A DNA stretch of 64,000 bases from an uncultured Saprospiraceae bacterium (GTDB lineage: Bacteria > Bacteroidota > Bacteroidia > Chitinophagales > Saprospiraceae). The stretch lies in NCBI GenBank assembly GCA_937961455.1, contig CALGNN010000076.1, positions 1-64,000 of the forward strand, given 5' to 3'. The notes under the pieces were generated by a model that was given only the letters and a program-made list of their open reading frames with translations, ran no database searches and had not been told where the DNA came from. This document shows, piece by piece, positions 52,947 through 62,405 of the stretch. The position numbers and the translations under genes were made by a program. Each line of letters starts with the position of its first letter. Position 1 is the stretch's first letter.

Positions 52947-54278
52947 TTAAACTACAAAGGACATTCTTTCTCCTTTCTTATTTTCATTAAAGCCTGCAGC
53001 AGTATATGCGAGATGTCCACTCACAAATGTATGACTGATCTTTGAATCAAAAGTCTTACGTTCCAATGGAGACCATCCGCATCTGTAGTGAATATTTTCT
53101 TTAGAGACCATATATGCATCCTTAGGATCTAATATGACGATATCCGCCTTATACCCTTCTCTCAGGTAACCACGATCTTCTACATTAAAAAGAATAGCTG
53201 GCGCATGACACATCTTTTCAACAATCTTCTCCATGCTAATTTTGCCTTGTTTGTAAAACTGAAACATGATATTCAAACTGTGCTGTACCAGAGGCAAACC
53301 AGATGGTGCTTTGGTATAATGCCTTGCTTTTTCTTCTATAGTATGTGGCGCGTGATCTGTTGCAATCACATCCAATCGATCATCAAGTAAAGCTGCAAAT
53401 AATGCCTCTTTGTTTGAGGCTTCTTTGATGGCAGGATTACACTTTATTTTATTTCCTAAACTTTCGTATTGACTAGCATCAAAATGCAAATGATGCACAC
53501 ATACTTCCGCTGTAATCTTTTTATCTTTTAAAGGAATGTCATTCCTGAATAAGTCTAATTCTTTTGCTGTACTTATGTGTAGAATATGCAATCTACTTCC
53601 ATGCTTTTCAGCTAATGCTTTGGCCATGCTTGAAGAAAGATAACAACCTTCTACAGATCTAATTAAAGGATGATGCGTGGCATTTAAATCTTCTCCAAAT
53701 TTTTCTTCAAAGTCTTTCATATTTTTCCTAATGGTCGCCTCATCTTCGCAATGTGTTGCAATCAACATTGGAGTATTTGAAAATATGCCTTCAAGTGTTG
53801 CTCTATTATCTACAAGCATATTCCCTGTACTCGAACCCATAAAAATTTTAATCCCACATACATCCTTAGCTTGTGTTTTTAGTACTTCTTCTAAATTGTC
53901 ATTCGTAGCACCCATATAAAAGGAATAATTGGCAAGTGACCATTTCTTTGCAATTTCATATTTCTCTTGAAGTCGCTCTTGAGTGGTTGCTGTCGGTTTT
54001 GTATTAGGCATCTCCATAAAAGAAGTTACACCACCAGCAACTGCAGCCCTAGCTTCTGTATATATACTTGCTTTATGCGGCATTCCTGGCTCCCTAAAGT
54101 GGACCTGATCATCGATAATTCCTGGAAGAACAAAGCTTCCTTCCGCAACGATTTCTATTGCTCCAGGCACATCAATATTATCTGCGATTTTGCTTATTCT
54201 ATCATTTTCTATTAAAATATCACCTACAAAGGATTTTCCTTCATTTATAATGGTTCCTTTTTTTATTATCGTCTTCAT
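52947..54278 (-). CDS. pyrC: Dihydroorotase (class I)
   Basis: It closes carbamoyl-aspartate to dihydroorotate in pyrimidine synthesis. The 443 residues show PGIIDDQVHFREPGMPHK near residues 52-69, GVTSFMEMPNT, KIFMGSSTGN with the Lys that is usually carboxylated, and zinc-site ATHCEDE. They also show ILHISTAKELDLF, DVIATDHAPHTIEEK with the catalytic Asp, and an APSGLP loop. The first metal position reads DQVHF rather than DxHVHF, a form I believe is usual in this phylum. It has its own -7 box and is divergent from purK. Confidence 0.93.
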   Translation of the reverse strand: MKTIIKKGTIINEGKSFVGDILIENDRISKIADNIDVPGAIEIVAEGSFVLPGIIDDQVHFREPGMPHKASIYTEARAAVAGGVTSFMEMPNTKPTATTQERLQEKYEIAKKWSLANYSFYMGATNDNLEEVLKTQAKDVCGIKIFMGSSTGNMLVDNRATLEGIFSNTPMLIATHCEDEATIRKNMKDFEEKFGEDLNATHHPLIRSVEGCYLSSSMAKALAEKHGSRLHILHISTAKELDLFRNDIPLKDKKITAEVCVHHLHFDASQYESLGNKIKCNPAIKEASNKEALFAALLDDRLDVIATDHAPHTIEEKARHYTKAPSGLPLVQHSLNIMFQFYKQGKISMEKIVEKMCHAPAILFNVEDRGYLREGYKADIVILDPKDAYMVSKENIHYRCGWSPLERKTFDSKISHTFVSGHLAYTAAGFNENKKGERMSFVV

Positions 54279-54297
54279 AATTCTATTTCAATTGTCT

Positions 54298-54305
54298 CAA
54301 AAGTA
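54298..54305 (-). promoter_or_regulatory. Bacteroidota -7 box for pyrC
   Basis: The minus strand reads TACTTTTG, an exact TAnnTTTG match 20-27 bases before the dihydroorotase ATG. Confidence 0.45.
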
Positions 54306-54378
54306 AATATTTTATAAGCCTATTGTATCCATCTAATTAAGTAATTTCGCCATATATAAATTAAAGTGCTAAGTATAG

Positions 54379-55521
54379 ATGGCAATTCGTAAGAAAATTG
54401 GAGTTTTAGGTGCAGGTCAATTAGGGCGCATGCTTTCTGAAGCTGCTTCTCCACTGGATATCCCGCTTTATTTAATGGATAAATCCAATGAATTTCCTGG
54501 AGCTCGGATTAATCCTAATTTCATTGCTGGTGATTTCAAAGATTTTGATGATGTACTCGCCTTTGGAAGAAAAATGGATATCGTAACTATTGAGATAGAA
54601 AGTGTCAACCTTAAAGGTTTAGAGCATTTAGAATCCGGTGGAAAAGAGGTATACCCAAATGCCAAAGCATTAAAAATAATTAAAGACAAAGGCTTACAAA
54701 GAGCATTCTATGAAGAGAAAGGATTAGCCTCTCCCGCATACAAACTATTTCAAAATGCTGATGCAATTAAAGAAGCCATTTCAATTGGAACACTCCAATA
54801 CCCATTTGTTCAAAAAAGCCGAACCGAAGGATATGACGGAAGAGGTGTTAGCATTATCAAAACAAAAGATGATCTAAGCAAACTTCTTCATACTGAATCG
54901 GTGGTTGAAGATCTAGTAGATATCGACAAAGAGATTGGGGTTGTAGTCGCTAGAAATAAGTCTGGACAAGTCGAAGCTTTCGTTCCTGTGGAAATGGCTT
55001 TTGATCCAGAAGCCAACTTGCTTGATATGCTTATTTGTCCAGCAAGGATTTCGTCAGAAAAATTACAAGAATGCGTTGATATTGCTATTTCAACTATTAA
55101 AGCCTTTGATATAATTGGCTTACTTGCAGTAGAATTATTTATTGATAAAGCAGGAGATATTTCGATAAATGAAGTAGCCCCAAGACCTCATAACAGCGGA
55201 CATCATACCATCGAAAATTGTATTGTCAGCCAATTTCAACAACACTTGAGAGCCATTACGAACACCGAGTTAATAAAGCCTTCCGAATATAGCCCAGCTG
55301 TAATGGTCAACCTTTTAGGTGCTGCCAATCACACAGGTCCAGTAAAATACTTTGGCCTACAAGAAGTGCTCAAGACACCAAAAGTCTATTGTCATTTATA
55401 TGGTAAAAAAGAAACAAGACCTTTCAGAAAAATGGGTCACGTAACAGTATTGGATCAAAATTTGGAGGAAGCCATAAGAAAAGCACAAAAAATTAAAAAG
55501 CTAATAAAAATTACATCATGA
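54379..55521 (+). CDS. purK: 5-(carboxyamino)imidazole ribonucleotide synthase
   Basis: An ATP-grasp enzyme of purine synthesis that carboxylates aminoimidazole ribonucleotide. The 380 residues show the N-terminal [18 protein letters not shown] motif, [15 protein letters not shown] (ATP-binding loop) and [19 protein letters not shown]. The catalytic [29 protein letters not shown] follows, then a C-terminal barrel domain ending with GHVTVLD. Its stop overlaps the purE start by 4 bases, so the two enzymes, which act in sequence, are made together. Confidence 0.96.
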   Translation: MAIRKKIGVLGAGQLGRMLSEAASPLDIPLYLMDKSNEFPGARINPNFIAGDFKDFDDVLAFGRKMDIVTIEIESVNLKGLEHLESGGKEVYPNAKALKIIKDKGLQRAFYEEKGLASPAYKLFQNADAIKEAISIGTLQYPFVQKSRTEGYDGRGVSIIKTKDDLSKLLHTESVVEDLVDIDKEIGVVVARNKSGQVEAFVPVEMAFDPEANLLDMLICPARISSEKLQECVDIAISTIKAFDIIGLLAVELFIDKAGDISINEVAPRPHNSGHHTIENCIVSQFQQHLRAITNTELIKPSEYSPAVMVNLLGAANHTGPVKYFGLQEVLKTPKVYCHLYGKKETRPFRKMGHVTVLDQNLEEAIRKAQKIKKLIKITS

Positions 55522-56027
55522 GTGAGGTTCAAGTAAGTGTGATTATGGGTTCTGACTCAGACCTTCCTATAATGAAGGATGCTGCAAGCATACTTGAAGA
55601 GCTAGGGGTTTCGATAGAAGTAACAATCGTATCTGCACATAGAACAGCAGAACGGATGTTTGGATTTGCCCGTGAAGCCCACAAAAGAGGAATAAAAGTT
55701 ATCATAGCAGGTGCTGGAGGAGCAGCACATTTGCCAGGTATGGTAGCTTCTTTGACCCCACTCCCTGTTATTGGTGTACCTATCTTATCTTCCAATAGTA
55801 TTGACGGCTGGGATAGTGTGCTTTCAATTCTCCAAATGCCATCAGGTATTCCTGTTGCAACTGTAGCATTAAATGGAGCTAAAAATGCTGGACTTCTTGC
55901 AGCTAGAATATTAGTTGCCTCTGGTGATCTTCCAGTTAAGCGAATGGAAGATTATTTAGAAAGTTTAGGAAAAAAAGTTCTAGATAAAGCCTCAAAATTA
56001 GAGGAGAAAGGCTACAAAAACTATTAA
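55518..56027 (+). CDS. purE: 5-(carboxyamino)imidazole ribonucleotide mutase
   Basis: It moves the carboxyl group of N5-CAIR to give CAIR, the step after PurK. The 169 residues show [18 protein letters not shown] with the substrate-phosphate [18 protein letters not shown] with the catalytic His, and [27 protein letters not shown], which is the class I PurE signature. Pairing with purK confirms the bacterial two-step route. Confidence 0.97.
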   Translation: MSEVQVSVIMGSDSDLPIMKDAASILEELGVSIEVTIVSAHRTAERMFGFAREAHKRGIKVIIAGAGGAAHLPGMVASLTPLPVIGVPILSSNSIDGWDSVLSILQMPSGIPVATVALNGAKNAGLLAARILVASGDLPVKRMEDYLESLGKKVLDKASKLEEKGYKNY

Positions 56028-56139
56028 AGAAGACTTAGCCATTGCACTTTTTCCAAATGTAGTTTATCTGGCAACTAAGCATTTCTTCATTGCAATACTC
56101 AGGGTTTTTCATATTTTCATAGAACCTAAAACACGCACA

Positions 56140-57171
56140 ATGAATCGACTCTTAGGTTTAATTGTAATTCTTTCAATTTTTTCCTCTTGCCAAAAGCAGA
56201 AAGTCATTATTATTTCGAACCCTAACGAAAAAAATGTTTTACATATTCATGTAAGTTATTGCCCTGTGATACATTGTAATACCCAAGTCGATATTTCCGA
56301 TGTAGAAGTAAGTTTATTCAAGTCTAAAGATGATGCAATTACGGAATCAAACCCCATTGTTTCGACCTATACGAACGAAGAGGGTCTTGCAAAAATTGAA
56401 GTGGAAGACCAAGAGCAAGTGTATATTAGGACGGAGTATTTAGATATGGGTATCTACATTTCGGAGCAAGCGCTTGATGTTAATATGGATACTCAGCATG
56501 AAATCATCTATAAAGCAAATCTAATTTTTAACGCCAGTGATAGCTTGGAGTTAAGGCAAAATCATATAAGTTTTGAATATCCAACAGTTGGACAAAAAAG
56601 TTCATATAAGTTCCATCACAATTTTGGTGAAGTAAGTACTGCTTTGCCTGAAAATTATTTATTTGAAGAATTAACTCTTGAGATAACTGAACAATTGGAT
56701 GAGTCTACATTTGTTATAAAAGAACATTTAAATCATGGCCCAAACCAATTAGTCCACTATGATAGCTTGTGTTATAATATCTGGAAATTCAATGACGATG
56801 GAATTGTAATTAAGACATTTGACACTACTTATACACATGACATTTTCTCATTCATCTTAGGAGAACATAGTTATACGGTTGTTAATCCTGAGGATGGACT
56901 TAGCTTCCCTTTTACCGATTGTAGTCCAGAAACAATTGATATAGAAACTGTCGACTTCAATTCTATAAACTGGCACCTCTGCTACCAGTTAGTAAACTAT
57001 ATTTTATTCGATAAACAATTCGATCAACTAAGCCTCCACTTTGATTCTTGGGGATTCCTTGATGGAGATGACCGCATGAGGTTCTTTAATAAATCAGACG
57101 GAATTGTGCGGTACATTGGCATTAATCGAATGGCTTGGCGTACTTATGGATTTGATTTAATCCTTGATTGA
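56140..57171 (+). CDS. Lipoprotein of unknown function
   Basis: The 343-residue product begins with a lipobox (LSIFSSCQKQK). The first third (ISDVEVSLFKSKDDAITESNPIVSTYTNEEGLAKIEVE) looks like a small beta-sandwich of the carboxypeptidase-regulatory or transthyretin-like type. It has a CPVIHC Cys pair just before it that may form a disulfide. The remaining about 230 residues resemble no family I know; they are rich in aromatic and acidic residues and include several Cys. It is a stand-alone gene followed by the GTGTAGCGC element and the telomere-like repeats. Confidence 0.7.
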   Translation: MNRLLGLIVILSIFSSCQKQKVIIISNPNEKNVLHIHVSYCPVIHCNTQVDISDVEVSLFKSKDDAITESNPIVSTYTNEEGLAKIEVEDQEQVYIRTEYLDMGIYISEQALDVNMDTQHEIIYKANLIFNASDSLELRQNHISFEYPTVGQKSSYKFHHNFGEVSTALPENYLFEELTLEITEQLDESTFVIKEHLNHGPNQLVHYDSLCYNIWKFNDDGIVIKTFDTTYTHDIFSFILGEHSYTVVNPEDGLSFPFTDCSPETIDIETVDFNSINWHLCYQLVNYILFDKQFDQLSLHFDSWGFLDGDDRMRFFNKSDGIVRYIGINRMAWRTYGFDLILD

Positions 57172-57190
57172 GTGTAGCGCGCGAATTCAC
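57172..57190 (+). repeat. Short element GTGTAGCGC-AATTCAC, copy 2
   Basis: GTGTAGCGCGCGAATTCAC starts at the base after the TGA of the lipoprotein gene. It matches the copy at 13761-13778 except for the middle two or three bases. Confidence 0.45.
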
Positions 57191-57217
57191 ACTTAAACTA
57201 AGGTCAAAGAGATGAAG

Positions 57218-57279
57218 GGTTAAAGGTTAAAGGTTAAAGGTTAAAGGTTTAGGGTTAAAGGCTTAAGGGCTAAAAGGTT
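57218..57279 (+). repeat. Telomere-like GGTTAAA tandem repeats
   Basis: Four exact GGTTAAA copies (57218-57245) are followed by degenerate units (GGTTTA, GGGTTAAA, GGCTTAA, GGGCTAAAA, GGTTA). It is strand-asymmetric, with G only on the plus strand, like a telomere repeat. It lies between convergent genes. Confidence 0.85.
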
Positions 57280-57296
57280 ACTAAAAACCCAATCCA

Positions 57297-57385
57297 CCAA
57301 AAAGCTAAACACCTAAAAAGCCAAACTTCCAAAAAGCTAAAAAGCTAAACACCTAAAAAGCAAAACAGTTAAAAAGCCAAAACCA
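57297..57385 (+). repeat. AAAAAGCYAAAC degenerate tandem repeat
   Basis: About six imperfect units of AAAAAGCTAAACACC or AAAAAGCCAAAC, some joined directly. The same unit, reverse-complemented, occurs at 20286-20313 after ilvA. With the preceding GGTTAAA block it fills most of the 240-base space between the lipoprotein gene and the OmpA gene. Confidence 0.8.
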
Positions 57386-57411
57386 CAGAGAATAAGAATA
57401 AAACCACCTAC

Positions 57412-58959
57412 TTAATAAGTCAGCCTAAACTCTACCCTTCTATTATTAGCCCTTCCAATTTTCGTATCATTCGAATCAATAGGATTTTCTATTCCATATC
57501 CTTTATAACTCATTCTATGTTCGGGAATACCTTTTTGATTTAAATACAAATAACATGCTTTAGCACGGCTATCAGAAAGACGAAGGTTGTGATCTGCTCT
57601 TCCAGTATTATCGGTATAACCGCTGATTACAAGATTATATGAAGGATTCCTTCTGAGTAAATCAGCAACTTGATCAAGTATATCAAAGGACCCTCTTTGC
57701 AAGGTTGCTCGATTGTGATCAAAGTTTACTTCTTTCATTGCTACATCAAGCAATCTACGGTCTTCAAAACTAATATCCGGACCTGAACTAATGATTCTGC
57801 CTGGAGCAGTTGTTGTGCTTGGTCTGCTTGTGCTTGGTCTAGAAGTAGTAGTTGTTGAAGATGTTCCATAATTGGGGCACCCATAATTATTAATAGATCC
57901 CTTATTGTTTGGGCAACGATCTTCTATATCAGAAACACCATCACCATCTGTGTCAGGACATCCATTCAAAGCAACTACACCTCTAACCAACGGACATTTA
58001 TCAAGATAATCAGCTACGTTATCACCATCACCATCAGGGCATCCATTTGTGTAAACCGTACCCTTTACAGAAGGACATTTATCATCATCATCCATAACAC
58101 CGTCTCCATCTGAATCTCTACCTGGACAGCCTTTGCTGGCTATAGGTCCAGGTAAACTTGGACATTCATCATCATTATCTGAAACTCCATCATTATCAGT
58201 ATCTGGACAACCATTCATTATCTTGCTACCAGGAAAACTTGGACATTCATCTTTTGAATCTTCAATACCATCTTCATCTGTATCTGGACAACCTACAAAC
58301 GCTTCAATACCTGCTATTTGCGGACATAAATCGAGTTCATCTGGAATTCCATCTCCATCACTATCCATTCCTCTTTTACTCGCGATCTTCTTATTTTTCA
58401 TTTTAGGGATTGTGGTTCCTGAACCATCAAAGAAGTATCTGAATCCTACCGCATGATGAAAATTATTTCTATCTAAGCCTGTAGAATATCTGAATTCTGA
58501 TTGCCAGTTAATGGAAGCCTGAGGAGCCAATCTTAAATCAAAGCCTGCACCTATAGGAACTTGAAAATTAGCCGTGTCCATATTTTCACTAACAAATCCA
58601 ACACCACCTAAAATATAGGGCGTCACCAATTTACCTAAAGGAAATGCATATTGGACTTGAGCATCTAAACCTAACAAAACACGATTTATTTCATTGATAT
58701 CTATTTCTTTGTCAATCTTGGTCACCCCTATTTTCAAAGGCACTGCAATTCTTAAGTTTTCACTGACATTTCTTAAATAAGCTACTTCCCAGCCAGGAGA
58801 ATAATCTTTGAATGCTGTAAAGGCTCCACCATTCATGCTTTGATAATCCATGAATAATCTTTTAAAGGAAACACCATTGGGGTTGGTTCCAGTTTGAGCT
58901 GATAGATCAATGCTTAAAAAACAAATGAGACTTAGTAAAACTATAAATGACTTTTTCAT
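57412..58959 (-). CDS. OmpA-family outer-membrane protein with thrombospondin type 3 repeats
   Basis: The 515 residues consist of a signal peptide (LSLICFLSIDLSAQ), an N-terminal beta-barrel domain (about 25-170) and six calcium-binding TSP3 repeats of the form D-x-D-x-D-G-x-x-D...CP...GCP (about 193-365). A Ser/Thr/Pro/Arg linker (TTTTSRPSTSRPSTTTAP) leads to a C-terminal OmpA domain (about 400-515). That domain shows VNFDHNRATL, ISGYTDNTGRADHNLRLSDSRAKACYLYL and GRANNRRVEF, which binds peptidoglycan. It anchors the outer membrane to the wall. Two exact -7 boxes lie upstream. The repeat DNA follows its stop. Confidence 0.95.
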   Translation of the reverse strand: MKKSFIVLLSLICFLSIDLSAQTGTNPNGVSFKRLFMDYQSMNGGAFTAFKDYSPGWEVAYLRNVSENLRIAVPLKIGVTKIDKEIDINEINRVLLGLDAQVQYAFPLGKLVTPYILGGVGFVSENMDTANFQVPIGAGFDLRLAPQASINWQSEFRYSTGLDRNNFHHAVGFRYFFDGSGTTIPKMKNKKIASKRGMDSDGDGIPDELDLCPQIAGIEAFVGCPDTDEDGIEDSKDECPSFPGSKIMNGCPDTDNDGVSDNDDECPSLPGPIASKGCPGRDSDGDGVMDDDDKCPSVKGTVYTNGCPDGDGDNVADYLDKCPLVRGVVALNGCPDTDGDGVSDIEDRCPNNKGSINNYGCPNYGTSSTTTTSRPSTSRPSTTTAPGRIISSGPDISFEDRRLLDVAMKEVNFDHNRATLQRGSFDILDQVADLLRRNPSYNLVISGYTDNTGRADHNLRLSDSRAKACYLYLNQKGIPEHRMSYKGYGIENPIDSNDTKIGRANNRRVEFRLTY

Positions 58960-59042
58960 TGTAAAAATCCCTAAAAGGATGTTTTGAATGTGATATTTAA
59001 AAAAATAAATGATCTACAAGGGAATGACACTTCTTTCTATTT

Positions 59043-59058
59043 CAAAAGTACAAATTTA
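59043..59058 (-). promoter_or_regulatory. Two adjacent -7 boxes for the OmpA gene
   Basis: The minus strand reads TAAATTTG (59051-59058) directly followed by TACTTTTG (59043-59050); both match TAnnTTTG exactly. They lie 84-99 bases before the ATG, so the message would have a leader of about 75 bases and possibly two start sites. Confidence 0.45.
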
Positions 59059-59195
59059 ATACATATAAAAGAATTATATATGTTTTTAACCGAAAAAGAG
59101 TGAGTTTTAAATTAAGTAAATCTTTAATAAAATCTCAATGTCTTAGTTTCGCATTTTGAGTTTTACTAAATTTGATCCAACTTAACATATTTAAA

Positions 59196-59687
59196 TTGAT
59201 TCAATTATTCGTTACTGGAGGGACTTTCGACAAAGAATATAATTATATAACCGGTGAGTTATATTTTAAAGATACCCATTTACCAAAAATGTTCGAAAGA
59301 GGAAGAAGCACCTTAGACATTGATGTAAAAACGCTCATGATGATCGATAGCCTTGACATGACTGAAGCGGACCGAGAATTAATTCATCATCAATGTATTA
59401 AATCTCCTTCTGATAAAATTATCTTAACTCACGGCACAGATAGCATGGTGCAAACTGCTGAGTACCTTTCAAAAAGAAAAATTGCAGATAAGACGATAGT
59501 GATCACAGGAGCTATGGTGCCATATGCATTTGGGGGTTCTTCAGATGGCTTCTTTAATTTGGGAGCCGCTTTGGCATTTGTACAGATTTTACCCCCAGGA
59601 GCTTACATTGCTATGAATGGAAGATACTTCAAGTGGGATCAAGTAGTTAAGAATAAAAAGACAGGATTTTTTGAAGAGTTAGACTAA
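59196..59687 (+). CDS. Single-domain asparaginase-like protein
   Basis: The 163 residues equal only the N-terminal domain of L-asparaginases. IQLFVTGGTFDKEYN carries the first catalytic Thr, ILTHGTDSMVQTAEYLS carries the second Thr and Asp, and ITGAMVPYAFGGSSDGFFNLGAAL follows. The smaller C-terminal domain that normally completes the site from a partner subunit is absent, as in the short 'asparaginase domain' proteins known from other bacteria. No ATG fits. I chose the TTG giving MIQLFVTGG; another TTG at 59172 adds 8 residues. Activity is uncertain. Confidence 0.82.
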   Translation: MIQLFVTGGTFDKEYNYITGELYFKDTHLPKMFERGRSTLDIDVKTLMMIDSLDMTEADRELIHHQCIKSPSDKIILTHGTDSMVQTAEYLSKRKIADKTIVITGAMVPYAFGGSSDGFFNLGAALAFVQILPPGAYIAMNGRYFKWDQVVKNKKTGFFEELD

Positions 59688-59696
59688 AGGAAAGTC

Positions 59697-60167
59697 TTAC
59701 ACCACCTTATCAGCACAACTGGAACTTGCGAATGCATCAGGTTTCGCTTTAAATACAAAACCCATCCCTAATATATATCCCATGGCTTCTCTTAGTGCTT
59801 CATTAGATTTGAAATGAGGATCTGTATTGATATCTGCATGAACTTCTAAGGCAACATCATATTTATCAAAGAGATCACAAAGACTGTAAGCAATTTCAAC
59901 GGACTTAGCTACTTCTAAAATCATTCTTTCCTTGATGCTCATTATTCGCTTTTCAGAGGAATTATTGATATACATAAAGCCACCCTTCTTCTCTCTTAAA
60001 AAAACAATCACAGAAGCAAACTCAACAACATCCCCCCTAACTTGACTATCTGTTCCAATGCAAACTTTTAGCTTGTGTCCTAAATTATGCTCTTTTATTA
60101 TAGTCTTTTCAACTTGCTTTTTAATTGGAAGTTCAATTCTATCACCATTGAGTTTTCTCCATTTCAT
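59697..60167 (-). CDS. DUF458 / YkuK-like RNase H-fold protein
   Basis: The 156-residue protein has the acidic pattern of the DUF458 family: KVCIGTDSQVRGDVVEFASVIVF with the first Asp, ERMILEVAKSVEIAYSL, ALEVHADINTDPHFKSNEALREAMGYILGMGF with further carboxylates. This is an RNase H-like core of unknown action. The C-terminal KPDAFASSSCADKVV is usual for the family. It converges with the asparaginase gene, 9 bases apart. Confidence 0.88.
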   Translation of the reverse strand: MKWRKLNGDRIELPIKKQVEKTIIKEHNLGHKLKVCIGTDSQVRGDVVEFASVIVFLREKKGGFMYINNSSEKRIMSIKERMILEVAKSVEIAYSLCDLFDKYDVALEVHADINTDPHFKSNEALREAMGYILGMGFVFKAKPDAFASSSCADKVV

Positions 60168-60256
60168 ATCTAATAATACGTTTATTTTATCAAAACATAT
60201 GTTAAAAAAATATATTTAATATTTACCTATTCTTAAGTTAATAGCCTTAATGTCGC

Positions 60257-60264
60257 TATCTTTG
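60257..60264 (+). promoter_or_regulatory. Bacteroidota -7 box for the DUF255-TlpA operon
   Basis: TATCTTTG is an exact TAnnTTTG match, 21-28 bases before the ATG of the thioredoxin-domain gene. Confidence 0.45.
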
Positions 60265-60284
60265 ACCTCCATATACCTATTTTA

Positions 60285-62405
60285 ATGAAACTTTATAAAG
60301 TCCGATTTCCTTTACTCCTTTTTATTTTGATGGGCATGGTCTCTTGTCAGTCACATCAAACAAGTAGTAACAGTATTCCAGAAGGGTCAAATCATTTAAT
60401 CAATGAAAGCAGTCCATACTTATTGCAACATGCTAATAATCCAGTGGATTGGTATCCTTGGAATGATGAGGCATTAAAAAAAGCTAAAGAAGAAAATAAA
60501 CTGATTTTAATTAGTATTGGCTATTCAGCATGCCATTGGTGCCACGTCATGGAGCATGAATCATTCGAAGATTCAACAGTTAGCAAAATCATGAATGAAC
60601 ACTTTGTCAATATTAAAGTAGATAGAGAAGAAAGACCTGATGTGGATAATGTATATATGTCTGCCTGTCATTTAGCAAGCGGAAGATCCTGTGGGTGGCC
60701 CTTAAATGCATTTGCACTACCTGATGGAAGACCCATTTGGGCTGGCACTTATTATCCTAAAAATGATTGGATCAAAGTCTTGGAATCTTTTATCGATTTG
60801 AAAACCAACAAACCAGATGAGCTTCTTGAATATGCCAGTCAATTAACCCAAGGCATTAAGCAAACAGATAAAATTGTAAAGACTTCAAATAATGAAAATT
60901 ATTCATTAGGAAATTTGAAGCAAATTGAAAATAAATTGATCGCTAATTTAGATCCTATTAAAGGAGGTCGTATCGGTTCGCCAAAATTCCCTATGCCAAG
61001 CATTTATGAATTTTTATTGCAATCGTATCAGATCACAGATAATCATGAAGCACTCAAAAGCATTACTACTACCTTAGATAATATGGCCAATGGTGGAATT
61101 TATGACCACTTAGGTGGAGGCTTTGCAAGATATTCTACGGATGAAAATTGGTTAGTTCCACACTTTGAAAAAATGTTATACGACAATGGTCAACTAATCA
61201 ACCTATATGCTAAAGCATATAAGATCACTAAAAATCCACTCTATGAAAAAGTAGTCCGAGAAACCATAGATTTCATAAATCGAGAATTGACTTCTGAAGA
61301 GCACGGCTTTTATTCTTCTCTTGATGCAGACACTGAAGGTGAAGAAGGTAAATATTATGTTTGGAATACAGAAGAAATTGAAGCATTGTTGAGTGAAGAC
61401 GACTATGCCCTTTTTAAGGATTACTACAATTTAAAGAATGGAGGAAATTGGGAAGAAGAAAAGAATATACTTCATGTTAAAAAGGATATGCAAGCTGTCG
61501 CTAAGAAAAACAATTTATCTATTAACGATCTACAAGGCAGCCTAAATCAAAGCAAAAAAATCTTACTTGAAAATCGAGAAAACAGAGTCCGACCCGGAAC
61601 CGACGACAAAGTATTGTGCTCTTGGAACGCGCTCGCTTTAAATGGCTACATCGAAGCCTACAAAGCCTTCAAGGATGAAGCCTATCTCGACAAGGCAATC
61701 AAAAACGCAGAATTTCTCAAAAAGACATTTCTTCAAGATGACTTTAGATTGAATAGAAATTATAAAGGCAAAGAATCCGTAATTAATGCATTCTTAGATG
61801 ATTACGCGCTTCTAATTGAAGCCTATATTAATCTATATCAAGTAAGCTTTGATGAATCATGGTTGTACCTATCTAAAGATCTTATGGATTATGCCATAGA
61901 ATATTTTCACGATGAAGAATCAGGAATGTTTTTCTACACTTCAGATAGAGATAAAGCTTTAGTAGCTCGAAAAATGGAACTCGCTGACAATGTGATCCCA
62001 GGATCAAATTCAACTATGGCGACCAACTTATATTATCTCAGTCTATATTTCTATGATCAAAAATATGGGGAGATGTCAAGGCAGATGGTGAATAATATGT
62101 ACGAACAATTTGGCGAAAGCACAGAACCTAACTTTTATTCCAAATGGTGTCAGCTATATGCCATGATGGTTTCACCACCTTATGAGGTTGCGATAGTAGG
62201 AAAAAATCATAAGGATCTTGCAAATCAATTAAGATCATCTTTTTTACCAAATGCAATATTATTGGGCGGAAAAGATGAAGGAAGTCTTGAACTATTAAAA
62301 GGTAAGTTAAGTGATGGGCAAACTTTAATATATGTCTGCCAAAACAAAGTTTGTAAATTACCTGTTTCAGATGCAGATAAAGCAATAGAATTAATAAGAT
62401 CATGA
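60285..62405 (+). CDS. DUF255 / YyaL-type thioredoxin-domain lipoprotein
   Basis: The 706 residues start with a lipobox ([10 protein letters not shown]). They continue with the spermatogenesis-associated-protein-20-like domain [24 protein letters not shown] and its thioredoxin-like [18 protein letters not shown] (CxxC). A long alpha/alpha-barrel like that of N-acylglucosamine epimerases and cellobiose epimerases follows ([32 protein letters not shown], then [15 protein letters not shown]). Family function is unknown. Lipidation places this member in the periplasm. Its stop overlaps the next gene, a TlpA-type reductase, by 4 bases, which suggests a shared redox role. Confidence 0.93.
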   Translation: MKLYKVRFPLLLFILMGMVSCQSHQTSSNSIPEGSNHLINESSPYLLQHANNPVDWYPWNDEALKKAKEENKLILISIGYSACHWCHVMEHESFEDSTVSKIMNEHFVNIKVDREERPDVDNVYMSACHLASGRSCGWPLNAFALPDGRPIWAGTYYPKNDWIKVLESFIDLKTNKPDELLEYASQLTQGIKQTDKIVKTSNNENYSLGNLKQIENKLIANLDPIKGGRIGSPKFPMPSIYEFLLQSYQITDNHEALKSITTTLDNMANGGIYDHLGGGFARYSTDENWLVPHFEKMLYDNGQLINLYAKAYKITKNPLYEKVVRETIDFINRELTSEEHGFYSSLDADTEGEEGKYYVWNTEEIEALLSEDDYALFKDYYNLKNGGNWEEEKNILHVKKDMQAVAKKNNLSINDLQGSLNQSKKILLENRENRVRPGTDDKVLCSWNALALNGYIEAYKAFKDEAYLDKAIKNAEFLKKTFLQDDFRLNRNYKGKESVINAFLDDYALLIEAYINLYQVSFDESWLYLSKDLMDYAIEYFHDEESGMFFYTSDRDKALVARKMELADNVIPGSNSTMATNLYYLSLYFYDQKYGEMSRQMVNNMYEQFGESTEPNFYSKWCQLYAMMVSPPYEVAIVGKNHKDLANQLRSSFLPNAILLGGKDEGSLELLKGKLSDGQTLIYVCQNKVCKLPVSDADKAIELIRS

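Noticed and set aside
53000-54278. Dihydroorotase DQVHF as a loss of a zinc ligand
   Set aside because: To my knowledge DDQVHFREPG is the common form in Bacteroidota dihydroorotases, and all later metal and catalytic motifs are present.
57218-57385. CRISPR array
   Set aside because: The units are 7-16 bases, adjacent or nearly so, with no unique spacers of regular length and no cas genes.
59681-59697. AGACT/AGTCT hairpin between asparaginase and DUF458 genes
   Set aside because: Five base pairs without a T run is too weak to call a terminator.
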